From the NCBI RefSeq assembly GCF_003075045.1, contig NZ_QCZD01000002.1, positions 558,001 to 622,000 on the forward strand: a stretch of DNA of 64,000 bases. The letters run 5' to 3'. Positions 27,330 through 36,084 of this stretch are shown here, in pieces. Under the pieces are notes generated by a model that was not told where the DNA came from, ran no database searches, and worked only from the letters and a program-made list of their open reading frames with translations. The translations under genes were made by a program, and so were the position numbers. The stretch comes from Maribacter litoralis. GTDB lineage: Bacteria; Bacteroidota; Bacteroidia; Flavobacteriales; Flavobacteriaceae. Within the stretch, counting starts at the first letter, position 1, and every line of letters begins with the position of its first letter.

Positions 27330-29342
27330 ATGAAAAAATCTATTTTTTATTTAGCAATGCTTATGGGCGCTTTGTTTATGGCCTCTTGCAGTGATGATGA
27401 TGACGGTATGGTAGATGTTACACCAGATTCTACTTGTGATGACGGAATTATGAACGGAGATGAAACAGGAGTCGATTGCGGCGGTTCTATGTGCGAGCCT
27501 TGTGGTGACGGAATGACGGTATTGGGTCGTAGAACAGATCTATTTGTAACTAATAACGATAACGGAAATATTTCAAGATATAGTGTAACCGGAGATTCTT
27601 TGGTGACATTGATGACAACCACTACAGCAGCAGAAGGTATTTATTTCGATGCTTCGGCAGATGTAGTGTATCAAGCATCTAGAAGTGCCTTGCAATTAGA
27701 GGCTTTTGCCGATGTGAGTGCTTTGATGGATGGTGATGCAGTTACGGCTTCATACACTGGTGCTTCGGATTTGGAGAGCCCGAGGGAATTAGCGGTCAAC
27801 GGAAGTTCTTTTGTGGTTGCCGATAACGGTTCCAATACATTCTTTGTGTATGAAAACACAGGAAGCGGATTTACATTAACAAGTACGGTTGAGGTGCCTT
27901 TCCCAGTATGGGGTATTACTTTTAAAGGGGATGACTTATATGCCGTTGTAGATACTACGGGAGATTTAGCGGTTTATTACGATTTTCTTTCAAATGCGAA
28001 CAACGGAGTTTTGAATCCTTCAAAAAGAGTGACTATCGAAGGTATAGTAAGAACGCATGGTATTACATATGATGGTACGGATGACGTTATGGTCTTGACC
28101 GATATTGGAGATGCCGCTGATGCAAATACAGATGGTGGTTTTCATATAATTTCTGATTTCTCCTCTAAATTCGATGCACTATCGGATGGAGAATTATTAC
28201 CGGTAGGTATGCAAGTACGAGTAGCCGGTTCTTCAACATTAATGGGTAACCCAATTGATGTTGCTTACGATTCTGAAACAGATGCGGTGTACGTTTCTGA
28301 AATAGGTAACGGTAAGGTATTAGGATTTACTTCTATTGGTTCTGGTGGGGATTTGTCTCCGTCGTTCAATAAAGATTTAGCAATGGCTTCATCTATTCAG
28401 TTTAGTAGTGATGAGACCGACGGTAGTACAGGTGATTCTAGCGAAGCTAGGGCAACAAGATTGTATGCTACAAGTACGGCAAACGGAGATGTTAGTATTT
28501 ATGATGGTTCTGGTATGTTGACAAAAACGGTTTACACTAGGTCTGATGCTACAGAAGGTATTTATTATGATGCTTTTAATGATGCTATAGTTCAGGCATC
28601 TAGATCAGGATTGGCGTTGGAGTATTATGGAAGCTTTTCGGCTGTTACGAACCTAGCAAACATTACTGCTGATTTTTCCGGTAGTGCCGAATTGGCAAGT
28701 CCGCGAGAGATTGCTGTATTTGGAAATAAAGTAGTGGTTTCCAGTAACTCTGAGAACAAGTTTTACGTGTATGAATACAATGGTTCTAATTTTACTTTGT
28801 TGAATACCTTCGATGCAGGTTTTGATACTTGGGGAATTACGTTTATGGGGAACACTTTATTGGCAGTAGTAGATAATACTAGTGACCTAGCGATTTATGA
28901 TAATTTCTTGACTGCGTTTACCGCAGATGGAGCAATAGCCCCAACAAAAAGAATTACCATCGATGGTATCGTAAGAACACATGGTATCGATTATAGCGAA
29001 GCTGATGATGTATTGGTAATGACAGATATAGAGGAAGCTTCAGATGCAAATACAGATGGTGGTTTTCAAATAACTCAAGATTTTACGGCTAAATTGGCAG
29101 CTATTAATGATGGTGGTACTTTGGCTTTATCTGATCAAACCAGAATTGCCGGTTCGTTAACGGAAATGGGTAATCCTATAGATGTAGCTTACGACCACAA
29201 AACTCAAACAGTATTTGTTGCAGAGATTGGCAACGGCAAGGTTCTAGCCTTTTCAGATGCATTGAATGCAAATGGAAATATTGCACCGGCAGTTAGTAAC
29301 GATTTAATGTCGGCAGCTTCTATTTATCTGTACAACAATTAA
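27330..29342 (+). CDS. Lipoprotein with duplicated propeller-like domain
   Basis: A 670-residue lipoprotein: signal with lipobox FMASC (Cys 20) and an Asp-rich linker SDDDDG. A short Cys module follows (CDDGIMNGDETGVDCGG, CEPC, residues 36-58), a motif seen in many Bacteroidota surface proteins. The rest is a tandem duplication of about 290 residues each (about 66-355 and 372-670), sharing GIVRTHGI, TDI, DANTDGGF, MGNPIDVAYD and EIGNGKVL. Each half contains several beta-propeller-like blade repeats, so the two may make one or two propellers. Function unknown, perhaps carbohydrate or protein binding on the cell surface. It lies alone between two terminators. Confidence 0.8.
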   Translation: MKKSIFYLAMLMGALFMASCSDDDDGMVDVTPDSTCDDGIMNGDETGVDCGGSMCEPCGDGMTVLGRRTDLFVTNNDNGNISRYSVTGDSLVTLMTTTTAAEGIYFDASADVVYQASRSALQLEAFADVSALMDGDAVTASYTGASDLESPRELAVNGSSFVVADNGSNTFFVYENTGSGFTLTSTVEVPFPVWGITFKGDDLYAVVDTTGDLAVYYDFLSNANNGVLNPSKRVTIEGIVRTHGITYDGTDDVMVLTDIGDAADANTDGGFHIISDFSSKFDALSDGELLPVGMQVRVAGSSTLMGNPIDVAYDSETDAVYVSEIGNGKVLGFTSIGSGGDLSPSFNKDLAMASSIQFSSDETDGSTGDSSEARATRLYATSTANGDVSIYDGSGMLTKTVYTRSDATEGIYYDAFNDAIVQASRSGLALEYYGSFSAVTNLANITADFSGSAELASPREIAVFGNKVVVSSNSENKFYVYEYNGSNFTLLNTFDAGFDTWGITFMGNTLLAVVDNTSDLAIYDNFLTAFTADGAIAPTKRITIDGIVRTHGIDYSEADDVLVMTDIEEASDANTDGGFQITQDFTAKLAAINDGGTLALSDQTRIAGSLTEMGNPIDVAYDHKTQTVFVAEIGNGKVLAFSDALNANGNIAPAVSNDLMSAASIYLYNN

Positions 29343-29377
29343 GGATTGAAGTAAGGTTTGGTTTTTATTGTTAGTTG

Positions 29378-29410
29378 GCCTCTCTTAATATTTAAGAGGG
29401 GCTTTTTTTT
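29378..29410 (+). terminator. Intrinsic terminator after propeller lipoprotein
   Basis: An 11-bp stem GCCTCTCTTAA/TTAAGAGGGGC (29378-29388 and 29392-29402, one G-T pair) is followed by eight T. It lies 36 bases after the stop codon. Confidence 0.88.
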
Positions 29411-29478
29411 GTTTGTATACTAGATGAAAACGACCATTTTTTAACTTTTCTGTATTTTAGGGAATCTATTTGAAATGC

Positions 29479-30585
29479 ATGCACCTTACTAGACTACATT
29501 CAGGTTTTCTGTTTTTGCTTGCATTTTGCGCACCCTACTTTTTGATAGGTCAGAATTTGGTGCTGAACCCCAGTTTTGAATCGTATGCCAATTGCCCCGT
29601 AACATTGGGCAATCTTGAGAAAGATGTAATTGATTGGAATATGCCGACCAAAGGGTCTACAGATTATTTTAATGGTTGTAGTGTTGTAATGGGCACACCC
29701 GAAAATTTTAATGGTAAGCAACCAGCTGATTTTGGTACGGGCTATGTGGGTTTATATATGTACGCCCCAAATGATTATCGTGAGTATATACAGGCGAAAT
29801 TAGGCTCTACTTTAGTGAAGGGTGAGCAGTATTCCATTTCTTTTTACGTGAGCTTGGCCGAACGGTCTGATTTTGCAGTGAAGGAATTTGGCATCCGGTT
29901 TACTGAACTGCCAGTAGCGGTGGAAACGAGTAAAGTGTTATCTAGCTTTCAATTTTCTAAATTAAAGGGAGATAAATCCGCAGCATTAGAAATATCCTAT
30001 TCCAATTACTATTCCGATGAAATAAAATGGGTCAAATTGACCACAACTTATGAAGCCAACGGAACTGAAAATTATATGACAATAGGTAACTTTAAAAACA
30101 ATAAACGAACCCAGAAATATCAGACAAAAAGAGAAATTACCAAAGGTTCTTATTACTATCTAGATATGGTTTCTGTAAGTAATGTAAATTCGAAACCAAA
30201 AAATATTGGAATCGCACAGGTCAAAGAATTTACGTTGGACAGTGTGCATGTATTTAAAGATGTGTATTTCGATTTCAATAAGGCTGAAATTAGGGGTGAT
30301 CACCAGCAAGAAATGGAACGGCTACTTTCTTACTTGACGTTGAACACAACGATACTTATAAAAATTTTAGGGCATACCGATAATAAGGGTTCCAATAGCT
30401 TTAACCAAAAGCTGTCGGTTAAGCGAGCAGAGGCAATAGTCGCTTATTTAGTGAAAAACGGAATAGAAAAAAGCAGGATAAGCTCCGCAGGTTATGGCAG
30501 TTCAAAACCTATAGCTACCAATAACACTGAAGCCGGTAGATTTCTCAACCGGCGTGTAGAATTTGTACTTAGTAAACCAAATTAA
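29479..30585 (+). CDS. OmpA-family outer-membrane protein
   Basis: A secreted protein of about 368 residues. After the signal peptide (ending near IGQ) comes NLVLNPSFESYANCP, a carbohydrate-binding-like jelly-roll domain often attached to OmpA domains in Bacteroidota. The C-terminal ~115 residues are an OmpA peptidoglycan-binding domain: VYFDFNKAEIRGDHQQEM, ILGHTDNKGSNSFNQKLSVK RAEAI in two runs, and ISSAGYGSSKPIATN with NRRVEFVL. It should tether the outer membrane to peptidoglycan. The ATG at 29479 is chosen; a TTG at 29470 would add three residues. The stop codon overlaps that of the convergent NIPSNAP gene by 4 bases. Confidence 0.88.
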   Translation: MHLTRLHSGFLFLLAFCAPYFLIGQNLVLNPSFESYANCPVTLGNLEKDVIDWNMPTKGSTDYFNGCSVVMGTPENFNGKQPADFGTGYVGLYMYAPNDYREYIQAKLGSTLVKGEQYSISFYVSLAERSDFAVKEFGIRFTELPVAVETSKVLSSFQFSKLKGDKSAALEISYSNYYSDEIKWVKLTTTYEANGTENYMTIGNFKNNKRTQKYQTKREITKGSYYYLDMVSVSNVNSKPKNIGIAQVKEFTLDSVHVFKDVYFDFNKAEIRGDHQQEMERLLSYLTLNTTILIKILGHTDNKGSNSFNQKLSVKRAEAIVAYLVKNGIEKSRISSAGYGSSKPIATNNTEAGRFLNRRVEFVLSKPN

Positions 30586-31364
30586 TAATCTGAGAATTCG
30601 GTTGGGTATAAGAGGTAAATATCTGCATGACTGACCGTATTCTGGTATTTATCCATCACCGAGATTTCTTTCCATTTATCAGATGATCCAAAATCATCCC
30701 AAAGGACATCCCTTTTTTCCATGTTTTCAAAGGTGGTCATGTACATTAAATTGGGCATTTTATCTCCCGAAATAACATCCGCATAAAAAACGGCGTTAAA
30801 ACCTAAACTTTCAAAAAGTTCCACTTCGCCACCTTCATTGAACATATCTACTTTTCTTCGATACATAGCCTCTGTGGGGCCTTCGTAGCTTCTTAGCTCA
30901 TATACTCTATCAGTTCGTTCACCCTTAACTTGGCTAGGTTTCATTTTTGGCATATCTGGAAATGCACGAAGCAATACCGAACTAATTCTTTCATATGGTT
31001 TTTTGTCATGTGTAGCATGAATATAATCTGCCCCAGCGGAAAGGTGCGTTTTATCTACCGCTAACATTGCTTCTAGGTTCTCAAAAGTTGCTAGAGATTG
31101 AAAGGGTATCAATACATAAATTTTATCGCTGACTTTAAATTTATCTGGTCGTACCTTAAAAACACCTATGTTTTTAATACCCATTCTTTTTAACGCGGGT
31201 AAGTAGGCATTTTTCAAGTAATTGTCTACCATGCTTTCTTGGGTGTCGTTCTTTATGGTGTACGTTTTTAGCTGATAGTATTCCTGCTCTTGGGCATAAC
31301 CTACAAAAGAGTTGCCCAGCATGAAAATGAATATAAATAGTAAATAGTGGAACTTGTATTTCAT
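30582..31364 (-). CDS. Secreted NIPSNAP-family protein
   Basis: A 260-residue protein with a signal peptide (FIFMLGNSFVGYAQ, cleaved near residue 24). The mature protein has two NIPSNAP-type ferredoxin-like alpha-beta units, the first beginning EYYQLKTYTIKNDTQESM and the second RVYELRSYEGPTEAMYRRK, each with the family pattern YELRxY at its first strand. NIPSNAP proteins occur from bacteria to mitochondria; their bacterial function is unclear. The conserved SLGFNAVFYADVISG and MTTFENMEKRDVLW segments are present. It is a single gene, with the stop overlapping the OmpA-family stop on the other strand. Confidence 0.87.
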   Translation of the reverse strand: MKYKFHYLLFIFIFMLGNSFVGYAQEQEYYQLKTYTIKNDTQESMVDNYLKNAYLPALKRMGIKNIGVFKVRPDKFKVSDKIYVLIPFQSLATFENLEAMLAVDKTHLSAGADYIHATHDKKPYERISSVLLRAFPDMPKMKPSQVKGERTDRVYELRSYEGPTEAMYRRKVDMFNEGGEVELFESLGFNAVFYADVISGDKMPNLMYMTTFENMEKRDVLWDDFGSSDKWKEISVMDKYQNTVSHADIYLLYPTEFSDY

Positions 31365-31448
31365 GAATTCTGAATTTGTTTTTAAAGCAACAAGTTAATG
31401 ATAAAATGAACGAAAGCTATATTGTATTTTTGTGCCAGTATCACTTCT

Positions 31449-32753
31449 ATGGTCAACATATTTCAAAAACCGCTAATTGATCCAGCTAAAAGTCCTGTTT
31501 TCTACGGCTACGTTATTCTTGTTATAGGTACCATCGGTATTTACTGCAGTATTCCAGGTCAGACTATTGGGGTTTCGGTCTTTACAGATCCTGTTAAAGA
31601 TGCATTGGGGCTAACCCGTAATCAATTCAGTAATGCTTATATGATCGGTACCATTGTAAGTTCTTTGGTCATTGGCAGGGCAGGTGTTTGGTTTGATACT
31701 TATGGGGCACGTTATGTTGCTTTCTTTGCGGCCATAACTCTAGGAGTCACCTTATTCTTGTGCTCATGGTCTGCGGTAATGAGTTCGTATATTAAGGAAA
31801 TATTATCGGTTGATACCTGGATGGTGCCTTTTGCATTAATGACCGTTTTATTTTTTATGCTTCGTTTTGCAGGGCAAGGGGTGTTGACCATGGCCTCTAG
31901 AAACGTGATCATGATCTGGTTCGATAACAACAGGGGTAAGGTCAATTCTTTTAGTAGTGTGGCGCTTTCTTTCGGATTTTCGTCTTCTCCGCTTTGGGTT
32001 AATGCCCTTATTGAAGGCTACGGATGGGAAAGTACTTGGCAATTTTTAGCTATTGGGTTATTAGTTTTCAGTGTTTTTATTTACACGTTCTATAAAATTT
32101 CACCAGAAAAACATGGTTTGCTGCCCGATGGTGTAAAATCGTTATCAACCGAAGAAGATAAGAAAAAAGTGCTCACAAAACAGTTTACCCTTGCAGAGGC
32201 TAAAAAGGAAAGAGCTTTTTGGATGTACGGACTAACACTTGCTTTCAATAGCTTTTTTATTACGGGGCTCACTTTTCATGTCGTATCTATTTTTACCCAC
32301 GAAGGCTTTGCAAAAGAAGATGCCATTTCCATTTTCTTGCCGGGTTCGGTGGTAGCGGTAACCGTATCAACGGTATTTAATTTCTTAAGCGATTATCTTC
32401 CTTTAAAATTGTATTTGTATCTAATGTTATTGGGCGGGTTTTTGGCATCTTTAGGATTTTTACTGCTTTCTACTGTAGCCGGTGTACCTATGCTAATTGC
32501 CGGGTTTGGAATATTGGGCGGATTCTTTGCTGTTTTGAACGCCGTGGCGTGGCCAAGATTTTTTGGAAGAAAACATTTAGGTAGCATCACAGGAAAAATA
32601 ATGAGCTTTTTGATATTGGCAAGTGCATTGGCGCCAAGTATTTTTAGTCTGTGTCTTTCTACCTTCGGATCGTATCAAATGGTCGGTTATTTAGGCTTGG
32701 CTTTTTTGGTATTTCTTACAATTGGATCCATTAAGGCAAATAACCCGCAGTAA
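31449..32753 (+). CDS. MFS transporter
   Basis: A 434-residue major-facilitator protein with twelve predicted transmembrane helices in two halves joined by a cytoplasmic loop rich in charge (SLSTEEDKKKVLTKQF, about residue 230). A short motif-A-like loop follows helix 2 (GRAGVWFDTYGARYV). The first half begins with PVFYGYVILVIGTIG and includes DPVKDALGLTRNQFSNAYM, reminiscent of oxalate/monocarboxylate-type MFS members. The substrate cannot be told. The ATG at 31449 is preferred over the TTG at 31422, which would add nine non-conserved residues. It is monocistronic and follows a divergent NIPSNAP gene by 84 bases. Confidence 0.85.
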   Translation: MVNIFQKPLIDPAKSPVFYGYVILVIGTIGIYCSIPGQTIGVSVFTDPVKDALGLTRNQFSNAYMIGTIVSSLVIGRAGVWFDTYGARYVAFFAAITLGVTLFLCSWSAVMSSYIKEILSVDTWMVPFALMTVLFFMLRFAGQGVLTMASRNVIMIWFDNNRGKVNSFSSVALSFGFSSSPLWVNALIEGYGWESTWQFLAIGLLVFSVFIYTFYKISPEKHGLLPDGVKSLSTEEDKKKVLTKQFTLAEAKKERAFWMYGLTLAFNSFFITGLTFHVVSIFTHEGFAKEDAISIFLPGSVVAVTVSTVFNFLSDYLPLKLYLYLMLLGGFLASLGFLLLSTVAGVPMLIAGFGILGGFFAVLNAVAWPRFFGRKHLGSITGKIMSFLILASALAPSIFSLCLSTFGSYQMVGYLGLAFLVFLTIGSIKANNPQ

Positions 32754-32788
32754 AAAAATCATTTTTAACTTTATCGACCGACATTTTG

Positions 32789-32817
32789 TTGTTCAATTAG
32801 AAATCAATCTATCTTTA
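32789..32817 (+). promoter_or_regulatory. Bacteroidota-type promoter before NYN gene
   Basis: TTG at 32789-32791 and TATCTTTA at 32810-32817 are 18 bases apart, close to the Bacteroidota -33/-7 consensus (TTG and TAnnTTTG). The start codon follows 14 bases later. Confidence 0.45.
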
Positions 32818-32831
32818 CAAAAACACTACGA

Positions 32832-33593
32832 ATGGACTTGAATTTAGCAGTATTGATAGACGGTGACAATATACCGTCTGCCTATGTAAAAGAAATGATG
32901 GAAGAGATAGCCAAATATGGCAACCCTACCATTAAACGTATTTATGGCGATTGGACCAACCCGCGTTTAGGAAAATGGAAAAATGTACTGTTAGAAAATG
33001 CCATTACGCCTATTCAACAATATGGGTATACCCAAGGTAAGAACGCTACAGATTCTGCCATGATCATTGATGCCATGGATATTTTATATTCGGGTAAGGT
33101 GAACGGATTTTGTTTAGTAAGTAGTGATAGTGATTTTACGCGTTTGGCAACAAGATTGCGCGAGGCGGGTATGCAGGTTTTTGGAATAGGTGAACGTAAA
33201 ACGCCTAATCCGTTTATAGTGGCCTGTGATAAGTTCATTTATATTGAAATTCTTAAAAGTAGAAGTGAGGAAGAAGAAGCTGTTGACAATAATAAAGCAG
33301 CCACAGAAAAGAATACCGTAGATAAAATTACCCCAAAGGCATTACGATTTATTGCAACTACCATTGATGATGTTGCTGACGATGACGGATGGGCTTTTTT
33401 AGGTGATGTGGGTAGTTTGCTACAGAAAAAGCAACCTAATTTTGATTCCCGTAATTATGGTTTTCAAAAGTTAACTCCGCTTATAAATTCCATTCCACAC
33501 TTTGAAATTGAAAGACGCGAAGACTCTAAAGGGCGTAAAAAATTGATTTTTGTTAAAATCAAAGAGAAAAATACCTCAAAGGCTAAAAAGTAA
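32832..33593 (+). CDS. NYN-domain (LabA/DUF88) protein with OST-HTH/LOTUS domain
   Basis: A 253-residue protein with an N-terminal NYN domain, a PIN-like nuclease fold. The acidic metal site is seen as LIDGDN (Asp 10, Asp 12), KNATDSAM (Asp 74) and SSDSDFT (Asp 99, Asp 101), so the nuclease centre is intact. The segment 130-165 is a charged linker. The C terminus (about 165-245) is an OST-HTH/LOTUS domain, seen as GWAFLGDVGSLLQKKQPNFD followed by a beta wing with KKLIFVKI, which binds RNA or G-quadruplexes in other proteins. This domain order is typical of the LabA-like family; an RNA-processing role is inferred. Single gene with its own promoter. Confidence 0.9.
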   Translation: MDLNLAVLIDGDNIPSAYVKEMMEEIAKYGNPTIKRIYGDWTNPRLGKWKNVLLENAITPIQQYGYTQGKNATDSAMIIDAMDILYSGKVNGFCLVSSDSDFTRLATRLREAGMQVFGIGERKTPNPFIVACDKFIYIEILKSRSEEEEAVDNNKAATEKNTVDKITPKALRFIATTIDDVADDDGWAFLGDVGSLLQKKQPNFDSRNYGFQKLTPLINSIPHFEIERREDSKGRKKLIFVKIKEKNTSKAKK

Positions 33594-33661
33594 AGTGATA
33601 TTGTATGGCAATGTTTTAAACCATCATTTTAGTTTGTATTTTTCTGTCTAAAATTTATGTT

Positions 33662-35479
33662 ATGTATCGTACGCTCTGGTTTTTGGCTTTTATTTTCGTT
33701 TTTAATTCCTGTAAAGAAACCCCAAAACAAGACGAGGGTAAGTTAACAAGACCAATTTCTGAGGTATTTGCCGAGTTTTATGATTTTAAAAAGGGAATTA
33801 ATCCTATTGAGGCTACCAAAGCTGGTTACCATGACTATAATGATACCATTGCCAACTACATTTCAGACGACTATATTTTACATTTAAAAGATCGCTATAC
33901 GTATTTCTTGGAAGAGATAGGTAAATATGATTCAACACAAATAAGTGCTGCAGACTATATGAGTATGCGCGTTATGGAGTGGGATTGTACCATAAAACTT
34001 GAGGGTGTTATGAACCCTATGGTCACAGTGGCATCACCTATATATGATCTGCCTAGCTTTGAGCTTATGCCGCTTTTTCAAATTCAATCTTTACACTTGT
34101 ATGTAGCGCAATTGGCTGGCGGTACCAGTGTACAGCCTTTTAAAAGTATTGAAGATTATAATAATTGGTTGAGCCGGCTAGAAGACTTCATAACATTTAT
34201 AGATACGGCCATAGAGAAAATGAAAGTGGGTATGGATAGCGGAGTGGTGCTTCCAAAAGTGTTGACCTTAAAAATGCTGCCTCAAGTACGTTCGTTTATA
34301 GATGTGCCTTTAGAAGAAAATTTATTTTTTCAACCTGTTATGAATTTTCCCGACGGCATTTCTGATGTGGATATGGATATTCTAAAGAGTAATTACGAAG
34401 ACTTCATTCAAGAAAAATTAAGTCCTAAATACAAAGAGCTGAATGCATTTTTAACGGATGAATATTTACCTGCTTGCAGAGATACCGATGGCTTGTTAGA
34501 CCTGCCCAACGGAAATGAAACCTATCAATACTTAATTAAATTGCATACCACCACCAATATGAATGCAAATGAGATCCATGAGTTGGGTTTGTCTGAAGTG
34601 GCTCGTATTTCTAAGGAAATGGAAGCGGTAAAAAATGAGATTGGGTTTACGGGAAATCTTAAATCGTTCTTTAATTCCCTAAGAAACAATAAAGAGTTAA
34701 TGCCTTTTTCTAAACCTGAAGAAGTTATAGCGCACTTTAATAATATTAACGACCGTATTGCATTAAGTATAGATTCCTTATTCAACTTGACCCCTAAGGC
34801 AGGTTTCAACGTACGCAGAACAGAAGCGTTTAGAGAGGCATCTGCAAGTGCAGAATATGTTCCCGGCTCAAAAGACGGTTCTAGAGCAGGAATATTTTAT
34901 GTGCCTATACCAGATGTAAAATCATACAATATGCTGCATGATGAGGCTTTATTTTTGCATGAGGCTATACCAGGGCACCATTTTCAGCTAAGCTTACAGC
35001 AGGAGAATACTAGTCTTCCGGAGTTTTTACACCCTGAAAGTATGGGTGTTTTTGTAGAAGGTTGGGCATTGTATGCAGAGTCCTTAGGAAAAGAATTGGG
35101 AATTTATACAGATTCATATCAATATTTTGGTATGTTAAGTATGGAAATGCATAGAGCTATACGGCTTGTGGTAGATACAGGTATTCATGCAAAAGGCTGG
35201 AGTAGGGAAAAGGCAATTGCATATTCTTTGGAGAACGAGGCAGAATCCGAAGAGAGCATCATAGCGGAAATTGAGCGGTATATGGCAACACCCGGGCAGG
35301 CTTTGTCTTATAAAATTGGTCAGCTAAAAATTAGACAACTGCGTACTAAGGCAGAGAAAGCACTGGGGGATAATTTTAATATAAGGGATTTTCATAGTCA
35401 AATTTTAAATTCTGGTAGCTTGCCATTGATCTTGTTGGAAGAAAAGATTGATAATTGGATTGTTCAACAAGAAATGTAA
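33662..35479 (+). CDS. DUF885 metallopeptidase-like lipoprotein
   Basis: A 605-residue DUF885 protein. The lipobox FNSC (Cys 17) makes it a lipoprotein. The family is a mostly helical, metallopeptidase-like fold, and its zinc motif HExxPGHH is seen as FLHEAIPGHHFQ with His 433, Glu 434 and His 439-440; the downstream acidic partner may lie in FVEGWALYAESLGKE. Substrates are unknown; some members are thought to be carboxypeptidase-like. Length is standard for the family. It lies 68 bases behind the NYN gene on the same strand with a weak promoter-like TATTTTTC between them, so it is likely transcribed separately. Confidence 0.9.
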   Translation: MYRTLWFLAFIFVFNSCKETPKQDEGKLTRPISEVFAEFYDFKKGINPIEATKAGYHDYNDTIANYISDDYILHLKDRYTYFLEEIGKYDSTQISAADYMSMRVMEWDCTIKLEGVMNPMVTVASPIYDLPSFELMPLFQIQSLHLYVAQLAGGTSVQPFKSIEDYNNWLSRLEDFITFIDTAIEKMKVGMDSGVVLPKVLTLKMLPQVRSFIDVPLEENLFFQPVMNFPDGISDVDMDILKSNYEDFIQEKLSPKYKELNAFLTDEYLPACRDTDGLLDLPNGNETYQYLIKLHTTTNMNANEIHELGLSEVARISKEMEAVKNEIGFTGNLKSFFNSLRNNKELMPFSKPEEVIAHFNNINDRIALSIDSLFNLTPKAGFNVRRTEAFREASASAEYVPGSKDGSRAGIFYVPIPDVKSYNMLHDEALFLHEAIPGHHFQLSLQQENTSLPEFLHPESMGVFVEGWALYAESLGKELGIYTDSYQYFGMLSMEMHRAIRLVVDTGIHAKGWSREKAIAYSLENEAESEESIIAEIERYMATPGQALSYKIGQLKIRQLRTKAEKALGDNFNIRDFHSQILNSGSLPLILLEEKIDNWIVQQEM

Positions 35480-35557
35480 AGTATTAAAAGACTAACAATT
35501 AGGTGAAATATTCAATAAGAATCAACGTTAAGAGTTTATAGATTAACACAGCCATTA

Positions 35558-35986
35558 ATGAAGACCGTTAAATTTTTAGTTTTAGGAATAGTGCTTATCA
35601 TGGCCTTTAGTTCCTTTTCATCTACCCAAATAAATTCGAACAGACATCACGTTTCAGAAAAAAGTATAGCTCCTATAAGTTCAGATACTGTTTTGGGTGT
35701 ATGGAAGTATAAAATGACAAATGTAGATGCACCATATGAAAAAGGAGTATTCTTTATAACGAAAAAGGGTGATTCTTATGACGTAGCCGTTAAATTGACT
35801 ACGGGAATGCTTACAGGCCAAGATGTATTGGTGAAAGGTAATGGAATAAACTTTAATGTAAATTTTGAGGGTTTAAAACGCGTTTCATTTGTGCTGGTCG
35901 TGGAGGACGATAAGATTATGGGTGAAAGTTATTCTGCAATAGGTAATAGCGAAATCTTAGGTGTACGCCAATTACCTGAACAATAA
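35558..35986 (+). CDS. Secreted hypothetical, lipocalin-like
   Basis: A 142-residue protein with a signal peptide (hydrophobic core VLGIVLIMAFSSF) and a mature domain of about 110 residues. The mature part opens with VLGVWKYKMTNV and contains alternate beta strands, GVFFITKKGDSYDVAVKLTTG and VLVVEDDKIMGESY, as in small lipocalin-like or DUF-type barrel proteins of Bacteroidota. I do not assign a named family. It follows the DUF885 gene by 78 bases and is closed by the hairpin at 36034. Confidence 0.55.
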   Translation: MKTVKFLVLGIVLIMAFSSFSSTQINSNRHHVSEKSIAPISSDTVLGVWKYKMTNVDAPYEKGVFFITKKGDSYDVAVKLTTGMLTGQDVLVKGNGINFNVNFEGLKRVSFVLVVEDDKIMGESYSAIGNSEILGVRQLPEQ

Positions 35987-36033
35987 ATATTTATAACTTT
36001 AGGAAAAAATACTTAGTTTTCAATTTTAATTAG

Positions 36034-36062
36034 AAGCAGACATTGTTATGCTTGCTTTTTTT
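36034..36062 (+). terminator. Intrinsic terminator after lipocalin-like gene
   Basis: AAGCAGACAT and ATGCTTGCTT (36034-36043 and 36048-36057) form a 10-bp stem with one mismatch and one wobble, a TGTT loop and a T-run. An upstream TTG that would extend the next gene falls inside this hairpin, which argues against that start. Confidence 0.7.
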
Positions 36063-36084
36063 GTTGTTAACTAACGCTATTGTT

